The notes under the pieces were generated by a model. That model saw only the letters and a list, made by a program, of their open reading frames with translations, did not search any database and was not told the DNA's origin. Below are positions 25,804-34,845 of a stretch of DNA of 64,000 nucleotides, one piece after another. Position numbers and translations under genes: made by a program. The number at the start of each line of letters is the position of its first letter. Position 1 is the stretch's first letter. This DNA comes from Variovorax ginsengisoli. GTDB taxonomy: Bacteria; Pseudomonadota; Gammaproteobacteria; Burkholderiales; Burkholderiaceae_C. The stretch spans positions 1 to 64,000 of the forward strand of contig NZ_JAUJZH010000020.1 in NCBI RefSeq assembly GCF_030486595.1, written 5' to 3'.

Positions 25804-26012
25804 GGCGCTGACCGTTCCACCGGACCGAGTGTGCTTGGTAACAAAGCCAGGAAAGAGGCTAGGGGACCTTGGCCGGCTGACAGTGCTTGCCGCGCCGCGC
25901 GGCTTTGTTAATTGCCACTGGTTCAGAAAGTCAATGTCCGATCTGTCCGCTCCGATGCGACGCGAGGCAAAAGTAGTAAGCTGTCGGGCATCCGCATTCT
26001 TTGCATTGAACA

Positions 26013-26528
26013 ATGGCGACCACATACCGGACAATCCAGAAGCAGATCGACAAGCTTCAAAAGCAAGCGGAGAGCCTGCGCGATCGCGAGGTCTCTGGCG
26101 TGGTCGAACGGATAAAGGTGGCGATTGCGCACTATGGCCTCACCGCTGCGGATCTTGGCCTGGAGCCGAGAGGGGGCGCCAAAAAATCGACTCCGACAAA
26201 GAAGGCACCCGGTAAGGCGAAGTCTGCTTTCGGTGACTCGACCGGGAACGTGTGGTCAGGCCGGGGACCGCATCCGCATTGGCTTAGGGACGCGTTGGCT
26301 GCTGGGCATTCGCTTGAAGAGTTCCGCCTCGGGACGGGCTCTGGTCCAGAACCGATTTCTGCAAAGAAGGGGATGACAAAGGCGAAGAAGGAGAAGCTCA
26401 AGCGTCCGCCTCCCAAGACCGTCTATACCGACGAGTCTGGCAACACCTGGAGCGGTCGAGGTCCCAGGCCGCGCTGGCTGCGCGCCGCACTCGAAAGCGG
26501 TCGGTCCTTGCAGGACTTTGCCAAGTAA
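26013..26528 (+). CDS. H-NS-family nucleoid protein with tandem DNA-binding domains
   Basis: A 171-aa H-NS-like protein. Residues 1-50 form the helical oligomerisation part (QIDKLQKQAESLRDREVSGV). Two copies of the C-terminal DNA-binding motif follow: WSGRGPHPHWLRDALAAGHS at 81-100 and WSGRGPRPRWLRAALESGRS at 146-165, each preceded by (S/T)GN. They are joined by Lys-rich linkers. The usual betaproteobacterial H-NS (~100 aa) has one copy. The start at 26013 gives the canonical ATTYRTIQKQIDKLQKQ. It is likely a xenogeneic silencer carried by the island; the neighbouring AT-richer genes are plausible targets. Confidence 0.9.
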   Translation: MATTYRTIQKQIDKLQKQAESLRDREVSGVVERIKVAIAHYGLTAADLGLEPRGGAKKSTPTKKAPGKAKSAFGDSTGNVWSGRGPHPHWLRDALAAGHSLEEFRLGTGSGPEPISAKKGMTKAKKEKLKRPPPKTVYTDESGNTWSGRGPRPRWLRAALESGRSLQDFAK

Positions 26529-26588
26529 AGCCCGTATGCGCCCGTCCGACAGCTCACGACGTGCGCGCGATGCTTCTTGAGCTGCTGG

Positions 26589-27680
26589 TCAGGTCTCCGG
26601 CGTTGTCCATACCTCCTGGAGAAATATGGTGAACGGGTCCTCGGCGATCTGACGCAAGGCGTTTTGAACTGTGTCGGTGGTCATGTCGAGCTTTACGGCC
26701 AGCGCCTGCAATGTCGCCGCGGCAGCAGCCTGACACGCTCTCGCCGCGGGGTCTTCACTGTCCAGATCGTCAATTTCATCGATCAAGTATTTGATCTCTA
26801 CCGCGCCCCGCAGCCCCATCACTCGGAGTTCGGCTAGGTGCGTCTCGAAGTAGATCCAGGCGAGCGCTTGGCTCATGCAGTCGGTGACGAAGTTGAAAGA
26901 CAAGTTCGAACGCATGACCAAGCGAACTGGATCGCAGTAGGCGAATTGGGGGATCGTGGTGATGTCCTCATTGGCGAGGCGCTCCGCGATGGACGAGTTC
27001 ACCCCTTGCAGGCGGATCACGCTGTCGTGCGCACCCTCCTTGTCCGGGTCCGTATCGCCGATCACCTTCCTAAAACCTCGCTGAATCATCGAAATAAGGG
27101 TGCCCAAAGGGAACGCGCCAAGGGCGAACGCCACAAAGCCCGCTTTGTCACCCGCCCACCCCACGAAGGCATAACCCATTGGAATGGCGATGATGAACCG
27201 CAGTGTCGCCCAGTGCACGTCGGCGGGCGAGAAGTCCAATCTTCTGGCCCTGGAGATGTGATCGTCGGCGACCCAAAGGTAGGCGCCGGCCAAGGCATAA
27301 ATCGCATTGTCAGGGAGGTTGCACAATGGGCCGCCGTCGATAAAGTCCAGCCGGTGCAACCCACCAGAAACGGCCAGCGCCACGGAAAGGAATCCGACTA
27401 CGAAGAAGAGGACACCTGGCCAAAGAAAATAGCGACGCCCGAACCAATGCTTGTAGAGGTCTTCGAACGCGCCGACAGCATCTCCCGCGTTCGCTGGCGA
27501 ATTTGTACGATTGAACATCTGAAAATAGGCCAATCGAGCTTCACCGCTGAGGCCATCGATGATGTCTAGGCGCTTGGCTCCCCATCCGGAGCGAAGGTAG
27601 CGCAACATAGGAAGCATGAGGGCGAGCGTCACGACCAAGACAAGGGCGCCAGCTATTTTTCCGTGGTCGGTCCAAGGCAT
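26589..27680 (-). CDS. polytopic membrane protein of unknown function
   Basis: A 363-aa protein with five or so hydrophobic segments: IAGALVLVVTLALMLPML, FLWPGVLFFVVGFLSVALAV, AIYALAGAYLWV, FIIAIPMGYAFVGWAG and FVAFALGAFPLGTLISMI. A soluble C-terminal part has a helix-hairpin-helix-like stretch (LQGVNSSIAERLANEDITTI, PQFAYCDPVRLVMR). I recognise no family. The ATG at 27680 follows GAGGAA; an earlier codon at 27740 lacks one. It lies on the same strand as, and about 950 bp downstream of, the giant genes, and may be part of the same unit. Confidence 0.7.
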   Translation of the reverse strand: MPWTDHGKIAGALVLVVTLALMLPMLRYLRSGWGAKRLDIIDGLSGEARLAYFQMFNRTNSPANAGDAVGAFEDLYKHWFGRRYFLWPGVLFFVVGFLSVALAVSGGLHRLDFIDGGPLCNLPDNAIYALAGAYLWVADDHISRARRLDFSPADVHWATLRFIIAIPMGYAFVGWAGDKAGFVAFALGAFPLGTLISMIQRGFRKVIGDTDPDKEGAHDSVIRLQGVNSSIAERLANEDITTIPQFAYCDPVRLVMRSNLSFNFVTDCMSQALAWIYFETHLAELRVMGLRGAVEIKYLIDEIDDLDSEDPAARACQAAAAATLQALAVKLDMTTDTVQNALRQIAEDPFTIFLQEVWTTPET

Positions 27681-28627
27681 GTGAGTTCCTCGATGTTGCA
27701 GCGATACCAGATTGTCGATACCAAGCGAAAAGAAGTGCATGCTTCAATGTGGGGGCGCGACACGGCATAAATCAGACTAGGCGAACGTCTTCTTCCATGG
27801 CTGCTCACTGGTCAGGCAGTCGCCAGGCTAAGGTTTCGCACGTCGAGCACAGAAGTCGGACGCCCTCAGGGCGCTGAACGCGCCGACAGGCTTCCTGCCG
27901 GACCCGCCTGGAATAGCTGCTCTTCCCGCCTCTGCAACAGCCGAGACAGCGCGCACCAAGCCGAGCTTCGATCGCGCAGCGTCATCGAGTACCTCATCTG
28001 CAAGGATGGCTGTGTAGAGCTTTTCAAGCTGGTGCCGGATGAGCGTGTCGGGCCGAGGGCGCCGGGCGAGGACGAAGACGCCGACCCGATCGGTTGACGA
28101 TAACGGCGCGATGGGACGCGACCCCGCGGTACCGGCGGGAAGAGGGGCGGCGCCGGAGCCGACTCGTTGACAGAAATGGATCTTCTGCCTGCGAGTGACC
28201 CAGGAGCATCGCGACGATGTTTCCCTGATCTTGAAAAGCGTGGCCGACGCCAGATCTGTACCCGACGTCCGCTCTTTGACGGCAGGACTGAGGCCGTAGA
28301 TCGAACCCGCGCTTTAGACTGGTTGCTGCCGGTCGCTTGCGACCCGTGGATGGCGCAGATGGGCCCTCTGCAGTCATCCGATTCATCGACCTGCACGTCA
28401 GCAGCGCAGTGAGGTGCGGTCCTGCGATTTGTTGAACTCGACACCGTTAAGCAGTCGTTCAACGTTCGAGGTAAGGGGTAAATTGCAGCGTGCCGCGATT
28501 TACCCCTTGACCTACCAAATCGGTAGGGCCGCCTAGCGGATCAACATGACTTCGCTGGCCGCCTACGCACCGGTGAAGGCGGTGACGCATTTGACTGCCG
28601 AGCCGAGACAGTCGGCGGAACTGCTCC
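27681..28627. other. intergenic stretch with a possible gene remnant
   Basis: No intact gene. On the minus strand a frame ending at TAG 27828 reads RPDTLIRHQLEKLYTAILAD, then EVLDDAARSKLGLVRAVSAV over roughly 27940-28110. It is helical with good codon use but has no start and no recognised family; it may be the 3' end of a lost gene. The 28473-28540 part is rich in small inverted repeats. Confidence 0.3.
28473..28508. repeat. 11-bp perfect inverted repeat
   Basis: AAGGGGTAAAT (28473-28483) and ATTTACCCCTT (28498-28508) enclose a 14-nt loop. A second small dyad, CTACC-N5-GGTAG, follows at about 28512-28526. It lies 120 bp past the end of the giant operon. There is no T run, so it is not a standard intrinsic terminator; it could be a termination/processing hairpin or a protein site. 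Confidence 0.5.
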
Positions 28628-31600
28628 CTATCTGATGATCGGGATGGGCGGCGACATCGAGACAATCCGCGCCTGAACCTCGTCACGAGCCGAATTGTTT
28701 TCGGCTTGAACAGCCTTAGCGGCCGGAAGATCGGAGGTTTTCGAGAACAGCAGCTCGAAGTTGAATTCCCAGGCTGCTGGACTCTTCGTCAGATGGCCGC
28801 TTGGGAAGTGCAGCATCGAAAAGTCGGTCCAGAACTCACTTTGGGCCGCCAGGCTGAGCAGGAACCCCTTTGTCTTCTTGTCTGGTCGCGGGAAATTGTT
28901 GACCGACATTTGCTGACGACCACCGTCCGCATGCACGAGCGTCAACAGAGCCTTTGTAGTGCCGTTGGGATCGGGCAGAAGCAGGAGCTCAACTCCGAAT
29001 GCGGCGCTGTCCGCCGGTAGATCCACAACAAATGTGGTGCCACCTGGCTGTGACTTGATGGTCTGAAGGCCATCGCCGTCCACCTCTTCAACGTCTGGCA
29101 GTTCCACCCGCAACCCCAGCTTAGAAAACTTGTCCTTTCGTGCTTCCGATGCGAAGCGAAAGAATAGCCATAGCTCACGGTCCCACGAAGCGGCTGTGGC
29201 TGTGAGATCAACATAGGCTGTGGCTGCCATTGCAGGGATGGAGGCGACTGGCGTCCACTTTCCGTCGGCCGAAAGCGAGAACGCTGATGCGAGTGGCTGG
29301 CTACGGACCTCATATTCGGCAAGGTGCAGCTGCGAAGCCACGCCGAAGTCTGCCGGGACAGGGAAGGTCTCTGCGCGTCTCCTGACCATTGCGGTTCCCG
29401 CGAATACCTGTACTGGCTTGCCGAGCCCGGCGGCAGGGCGTGTACCAATAACTGCGAGGTGCCTGTGGCGGTAAAGGAGGAACTCGGGAAGAGTCGACGG
29501 ACGAACAGTCACAGCTCTCTGTGTTCCACCCTCGCTCGTTTCGAACCGCAGGCCTCCTTTTGTAAGCCGCGCGACTAGGAACTCCGCCTGCACCTCCTGT
29601 AAATCGTTGTTGCCGCCCAGCCTTTGCGGCTCGATAAGGACCGTTTTGAAATCACGGGCAGTCCGACTCCATGCGAGCGACGTAGGGAAGCTCGCTACGC
29701 AGTGGCGTGCCCTACCTCCCGGTGCCTGCACGGTTGCGCGCGCATCTTCCTTCGGCAAACTCCACTCGAAGCTGGCAATGAGGAGTGGCTGGTTCGTCGT
29801 CCCGAGGCTGGGAGCGCTTTGATTTCTGGACAGGAAAATGGACGCTGAGAAGCGGCCGGGAGCTACCGGAGCATGCAGCACCGAATACCGGCCTCTGGAT
29901 GTGCAGGGGGCGACAGGCACCCAGTCGCGGCCCGCGTCCCTCCCACTCTTATCGATCAGTGCGGTGCTGACCTCAAAATATCCCGCAGTGGCGCGCAAGA
30001 CATGTTCGCTTCCAGACTCAAACACAACCTGCGTTGCAGGCGAACCAATGGCATCCAGGTCGAACCAAAGACATGTCGATACCGGGACGGCCTCTGTGGT
30101 CGGATCTTGATCTGAAAGCCACTCGGGTGCGAGATACCGCCGCAAGAAAATTCCAGTGAAGTGCTCTTCGTACTTTCGTTCGAGAACGGTGCCATCGGAG
30201 CGTGCGGGCGTCATCGAGATGATCGAGTTAGAGAAGGCTGCAGCGTTCGCACGAGGTATATCGAACGTCAGGCCAACAGGTCCCTCACTCGCCAGCGAAA
30301 AATCTACGGCCTCCGAATCCGAGATGCGCCGGTAGTCCAGTCCCGGGTCCGGCCCGAATTCCTTGCGCGCATCGAGAATTCCTACGGTGCCCGCGCCATT
30401 GGAGAAGCCAAAACCGAAACCGAGCTTCATGTCCGCGGCGACCCGGTCCGCCAAACCCCCTTCTGAGAACGGCGGCTCCTGCAGGAACGCGATGATGGGA
30501 GGCGTCCCTCGTTCGTGCGGCGAAGTCGTGAGTGGCAATAGGGCGCGCAGTTGAGGTCTGGTGACCAACGCGCGATTGCGATCTGCAAGCACTGCCACGC
30601 GGCGCGTCCATGCTTCGGATCCCTCGGCGCCTGGCTGCCAAGCGGCTACGGTCCCTCGAGCTACAGATGTCAGAGCGCCAGCGTAGCGCGACCTCAACTG
30701 GAACCGGTGGCGCATGTAGGTTGCCGACGGAGCTTCCCATGGAATCGACTGGAGTACGGTGCATGCCGGCTGGCTGTGTCCAAGTTTGTATTCCGGCATC
30801 TGAGGGTCAATCGACTTCCAAACGGTTTCGGCCTCTTCAGGTCCACGCGCGAGAAAGATCTCGTCCTCGAATAGCCGTAGCTCATCCGTGGGGGATTGAC
30901 CAGGGTTGCGAATCGGCAAGGCTGCGTTCTGGTCGTTGCCATCGGCCCATCTCCTCGGATCGATCACGTTGTACAGCGGTAGACCACCCGGGCGCCACCG
31001 TTGAGTCGAGACGGCAGCGTCACTGACGAGCCGCCAGCGACGGCGAAGGTCTGCGTCGCCAATACTTCCGTCCGAGATCACCTTGTACTCTCGGACCTGT
31101 GGCTGCGGGCTGCAAGATATGACGCGGCTTGCCATTTCGATGGGTTTGGCGCCTACGAGGCCATCAAGCATCGTCTCGATCTGCAGCGCATTGCCGTGGA
31201 AGACTTGCCAGTTGCCGTCAAGTACCGCTGATTCAGAGACGCCCGGGTCGATGACCGGTGGATGACCATCTATCACTTCAAAGTGAGACTTGGGAACGAG
31301 TGCAGAGACGCGCAGCTCCGCGACGACGCCCGCGGGCACATTCACTTTGCAGCTCCCTTCCACAGAGGCACTGAGCTCTAGGACGGGATGGGTCGACTCG
31401 ATCTCCACCGATAGGGACATCAAGGTAGCAAGGTCATCAAACATCTTCCGCAGCGCGGGAAGCTTGAGCGTTTCGACCTCGGCTGTGCAGTTAGTGGCCC
31501 ATGAGGCAACCCTCTTCTTTAGGTCGATTTCGACACATTTGGGTGGTAGTGGGAGCGTAGCGTTCAGTGAGTCCAAGCAGACAAGCTCTACCCTCAACTT

Positions 31601-34600
31601 TTCGACTGCGGGGTCCGGCAGCCGGTCGAGAGCCGACGAAAAGTTCTCCTTGCCATCCACGTTTAACAATTCGGTACGGCGGACATACGCGAGTAGCAAC
31701 CAGTCCTGCAGGCGCTTGCCATTGGAAGTCGCTGCCCCGAAAGTTCGACGGAGTAGCGCAGGATTTCGGTACCAGCGTTCGAAATCGAAGAAGACGACAC
31801 GGGGAGACGAGATCCTCGCGCTCACCTTGTCTGCAAGACCATCGGTCCACCCGACACTTGATGGCGCCATCAATAGGGGTGGTGTTGCGCCACTTGCGTT
31901 TGAGCGAGGAAACGGATTTGAGAATGAAAAGTTCGCACTGGATTTGCTTTCAAGCTGGACTCGAATCCACCAAAGTCTGCTGCTGGCTCCTACTCGCGTC
32001 TCCTCCTTCGGCGCACCGCTCCCCAGCCGAGCGCGAAATCTTCCGTTGCCGCTCAATGTAAGAGTGATGGCGGACCCTGAATGGAGCTGGGCGAGATCAT
32101 TGCTGTCGAACTGCAAGCTCACTGGGTCAGCGCTTCCGATGAGCGCCGCCTTGTCGAAGAAGAGCACTCGGATCATCGCTGGCTCACCGGACCATTGCAG
32201 GTCCGTGAACTCCACCTGAACACCCTCCTGTGCCGAGGGAAACGCCAGGATCCCGCTGCCATCAGGCTCTCGCAGCAGGTCTGCCGATCCTAGGGCGCCC
32301 ATGCTGGCGGAGAGTGCTACTCGTGGGTAGTCGGCAGCCAACGACCTGACATTCGGTAGGCTCTTAGCAAATCGCTTCGACGTGCCCAGCTCGTCGATTG
32401 ATGCCGTGCCGATATTCGTGCGTCTGCTGTAGCTCGCCCTCGCTATGGGAGCGTTGACCGGTGCGAGTGCCTTCGCGGGCATCCATGGCTGGTTGGCTTC
32501 CTGGATTTCATTGGGGATGCTTCCGCTGTTCGTTGTTGCGAACGAATACGCTTCGAAATTCCTCCCATACACCAAAGATGGCGAAGGAGCCCAGCCGCCG
32601 TCAAACGCAGTCTCTTGGGCTACATCCGCCGAGTAGAACGGCTTCCTTAATTGCTGCTGGGTGCCCGAGGCCGAAACGCGCGCAATGGTCTGACTAGCGA
32701 ACGGAAAGCCGTCGTAGTCGATAAACGCTGGAGCTCTCGCATCTTGGACGGAGGGAAGCCATTGGCGAAGACCTAGAACGCTGCCTCTATGTCCACCGTG
32801 GCTCCATGCGAGTTCTGCAAGATTCGCGTGCGACCAAGCGTCCAGCGTGGAGTCCGCCGGATGGTCAATGCGACGAAGTGCAATGCATATGCCGTTGAAG
32901 TCGGTCGAGAAGCTATCGAGATCGGAGGCGCTGAGAGATGCCGATACCTGGATAGGCAGGGGTGCAGGTTTTGTATCGGCAACAAAGACTGCATCCGTGG
33001 AAGCGTGGCGCTTCAAAGATCCAAGCGCCTCGAGGTAGCGTGCACGAAACTGCAGATCGGGTGGCGGGTTGCCAAGAAGGCCCATCAGAGGAACTGGCAA
33101 AGCGCTTGCGATGCCACCGAACACCCCTGTGTTTGTGCCGGCAATGCGAGCCGAGAAGAAATCTGCTGCTTCCAGCGTGGCGATCAGGTCAGACGGCGCG
33201 GGTTCGGCATATTGCGCGGCATCACGTTGCAAGACGTCGACGAAGTCGGCGCTGGCTGATCTGCGAATCGCCTCCGCCCCGTTGAAGGATCCTTCAAGGC
33301 GCGAGCCGTAGGAGTTCCAAGCCGCCAATAACTTGCGTCGAAACTCGTCGTGGTCAGGGTCGTTCGACGGCGGGTTCGGAACCAGCGCTCTGAATAGCAG
33401 GTCCGGCACGATGCCTCCGAGCTCTGCTGCTGCGAAGTTGAAGAGTCGAAGGATCGTTCTCTCGGCGCCTGCTTCCTCATGCAGCCGGTGATTCGCATCG
33501 ATCACGACACCGTAGGGGTCTTGCAGGAAGCCGGTAGCGGTCTTTACGCCACCGGTCTCCGAGTGAGACCCTGAGAGAGCCTTCGCTTCATCCCACGACA
33601 GAGGAGCAAACGCGCCGTCTGCGACCGCGTTCAGCAATACATCCACCAGGCGGCCGGCCACACCGCTTCCATCGGTCGCGCCTGTCAAGCCGTGTGCGTC
33701 TCGCAGCGCGCTGATGAACTCCCGTGGCGTTGCCGTGTGATCCAGTAGCGGACTGTGGCGCAAAAGGTCGCGCAGGGCACCTGCAACCGCGCCAGGGGTC
33801 AATTCCAACTTCTCTGGTGGCATTTCAGCCGCGGCCTCAAGTACATCGGTCACGAGAGACAGCAGTACGTCGCCAACGATTTCGTCCCCAGCACCAGCGG
33901 CTGAACCAGGACGCAAGAGGGCGACGATCAGTGGATCGAGGGCGGTTGTGAGGCCGGCGATTACTTGCCAAGCCGGGACGCTGTGGGCAAACGTCCAAGT
34001 TCCGTGATTGGGATCGACCGTCCAAGGCAGCGAGTCATGACTCAAGGCGGCGCCAAGCAGCGCCGGAAGTGAAGCGACGATGCCAGTCCACCCCGTTTCG
34101 TAGTCATCGAGGAAGCGTCGCAGCTCCATCGCGTGCTTATTGACTTTGAGGAACCCCTCGGGCGTGAGAAAGGGCAACGTTGAAGACTGCGGCGAGAGGC
34201 TGTTTGAGCGGCAAGTTACATCGCCGAGGACATCGTCGAACGGGTAGTCCACGTCCCAGCGGTCCGTATCGACCTGAGCAGCAGGGATGGGAGATGCTGG
34301 GATGTGTCCAGGAATGTGCGGTAGAGCGATGAACTTTCTCGTGGCGGACGCGGGGACTGACGCTTCGATGAGACGCGTGAGGCCAAATCGATGGCCGACT
34401 GGAGCGCTCCATGAGTGCGACCCGCGAAGCAGGTGTGTTGCACCGAAGTGAGCTTGCTCAACGGCCTTGTCCGCCTTGTCCAAGATCCCAGCCGTTTGGG
34501 TAGACAAGACCCAATACCCGTTCTCGCCAGTGGGTTGCAGACTATCAAGCCAGTCGACAATTGCCCTTGGATCTGAACTGGGAGATGTCCCGAACGTTTG

Positions 34601-34843
34601 CAGCTGAACATCGCGATGGGCTTCCCAATCAGCCCCGGGCCTTTTCAGCTCATAGAGGTGAAACTCCACCCTTGGCAAAGCCGCCAGAAAGTTGTGAAAG
34701 GCGGCCTTCGCGGCGGTGGCTTCTGCGGCGTCAATCGCGTTGCCTGAGCACTCGATGTTGAGGTTTATGGCGTAGGCCGATCCTGCGTGATACGACGTAG
34801 GTTCCTGATCGGACACGCAGTGAATGCGCTTCGTCTGTGCCAT
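28628..34843 (-). CDS. giant protein B (2,071 aa), no recognised family
   Basis: A single uninterrupted frame of 2,072 codons starting MAQTKRIHCVSDQEPTSYHA. There is no signal peptide, and I see no nucleotide-binding or protease motif. The first ~450 residues look mixed alpha/beta and helical (PLIVALLRPG, DVLLSLVTDVLEAAAEM). The rest alternates beta-rich and loop segments with many aromatic residues, as in large scaffold or surface-coating proteins. The ATG at 34843 is two bases after the stop of giant gene A, so translation is probably coupled; a TTG at 34849 would overlap instead. GC is visibly below that of the chromosomal half. An unbroken frame of this length in a region full of pseudogenes argues for selection. 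Function unknown. Confidence 0.85.
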   Translation of the reverse strand: MAQTKRIHCVSDQEPTSYHAGSAYAINLNIECSGNAIDAAEATAAKAAFHNFLAALPRVEFHLYELKRPGADWEAHRDVQLQTFGTSPSSDPRAIVDWLDSLQPTGENGYWVLSTQTAGILDKADKAVEQAHFGATHLLRGSHSWSAPVGHRFGLTRLIEASVPASATRKFIALPHIPGHIPASPIPAAQVDTDRWDVDYPFDDVLGDVTCRSNSLSPQSSTLPFLTPEGFLKVNKHAMELRRFLDDYETGWTGIVASLPALLGAALSHDSLPWTVDPNHGTWTFAHSVPAWQVIAGLTTALDPLIVALLRPGSAAGAGDEIVGDVLLSLVTDVLEAAAEMPPEKLELTPGAVAGALRDLLRHSPLLDHTATPREFISALRDAHGLTGATDGSGVAGRLVDVLLNAVADGAFAPLSWDEAKALSGSHSETGGVKTATGFLQDPYGVVIDANHRLHEEAGAERTILRLFNFAAAELGGIVPDLLFRALVPNPPSNDPDHDEFRRKLLAAWNSYGSRLEGSFNGAEAIRRSASADFVDVLQRDAAQYAEPAPSDLIATLEAADFFSARIAGTNTGVFGGIASALPVPLMGLLGNPPPDLQFRARYLEALGSLKRHASTDAVFVADTKPAPLPIQVSASLSASDLDSFSTDFNGICIALRRIDHPADSTLDAWSHANLAELAWSHGGHRGSVLGLRQWLPSVQDARAPAFIDYDGFPFASQTIARVSASGTQQQLRKPFYSADVAQETAFDGGWAPSPSLVYGRNFEAYSFATTNSGSIPNEIQEANQPWMPAKALAPVNAPIARASYSRRTNIGTASIDELGTSKRFAKSLPNVRSLAADYPRVALSASMGALGSADLLREPDGSGILAFPSAQEGVQVEFTDLQWSGEPAMIRVLFFDKAALIGSADPVSLQFDSNDLAQLHSGSAITLTLSGNGRFRARLGSGAPKEETRVGASSRLWWIRVQLESKSSANFSFSNPFPRSNASGATPPLLMAPSSVGWTDGLADKVSARISSPRVVFFDFERWYRNPALLRRTFGAATSNGKRLQDWLLLAYVRRTELLNVDGKENFSSALDRLPDPAVEKLRVELVCLDSLNATLPLPPKCVEIDLKKRVASWATNCTAEVETLKLPALRKMFDDLATLMSLSVEIESTHPVLELSASVEGSCKVNVPAGVVAELRVSALVPKSHFEVIDGHPPVIDPGVSESAVLDGNWQVFHGNALQIETMLDGLVGAKPIEMASRVISCSPQPQVREYKVISDGSIGDADLRRRWRLVSDAAVSTQRWRPGGLPLYNVIDPRRWADGNDQNAALPIRNPGQSPTDELRLFEDEIFLARGPEEAETVWKSIDPQMPEYKLGHSQPACTVLQSIPWEAPSATYMRHRFQLRSRYAGALTSVARGTVAAWQPGAEGSEAWTRRVAVLADRNRALVTRPQLRALLPLTTSPHERGTPPIIAFLQEPPFSEGGLADRVAADMKLGFGFGFSNGAGTVGILDARKEFGPDPGLDYRRISDSEAVDFSLASEGPVGLTFDIPRANAAAFSNSIISMTPARSDGTVLERKYEEHFTGIFLRRYLAPEWLSDQDPTTEAVPVSTCLWFDLDAIGSPATQVVFESGSEHVLRATAGYFEVSTALIDKSGRDAGRDWVPVAPCTSRGRYSVLHAPVAPGRFSASIFLSRNQSAPSLGTTNQPLLIASFEWSLPKEDARATVQAPGGRARHCVASFPTSLAWSRTARDFKTVLIEPQRLGGNNDLQEVQAEFLVARLTKGGLRFETSEGGTQRAVTVRPSTLPEFLLYRHRHLAVIGTRPAAGLGKPVQVFAGTAMVRRRAETFPVPADFGVASQLHLAEYEVRSQPLASAFSLSADGKWTPVASIPAMAATAYVDLTATAASWDRELWLFFRFASEARKDKFSKLGLRVELPDVEEVDGDGLQTIKSQPGGTTFVVDLPADSAAFGVELLLLPDPNGTTKALLTLVHADGGRQQMSVNNFPRPDKKTKGFLLSLAAQSEFWTDFSMLHFPSGHLTKSPAAWEFNFELLFSKTSDLPAAKAVQAENNSARDEVQARIVSMSPPIPIIR

Positions 34844-34845
34844 CT

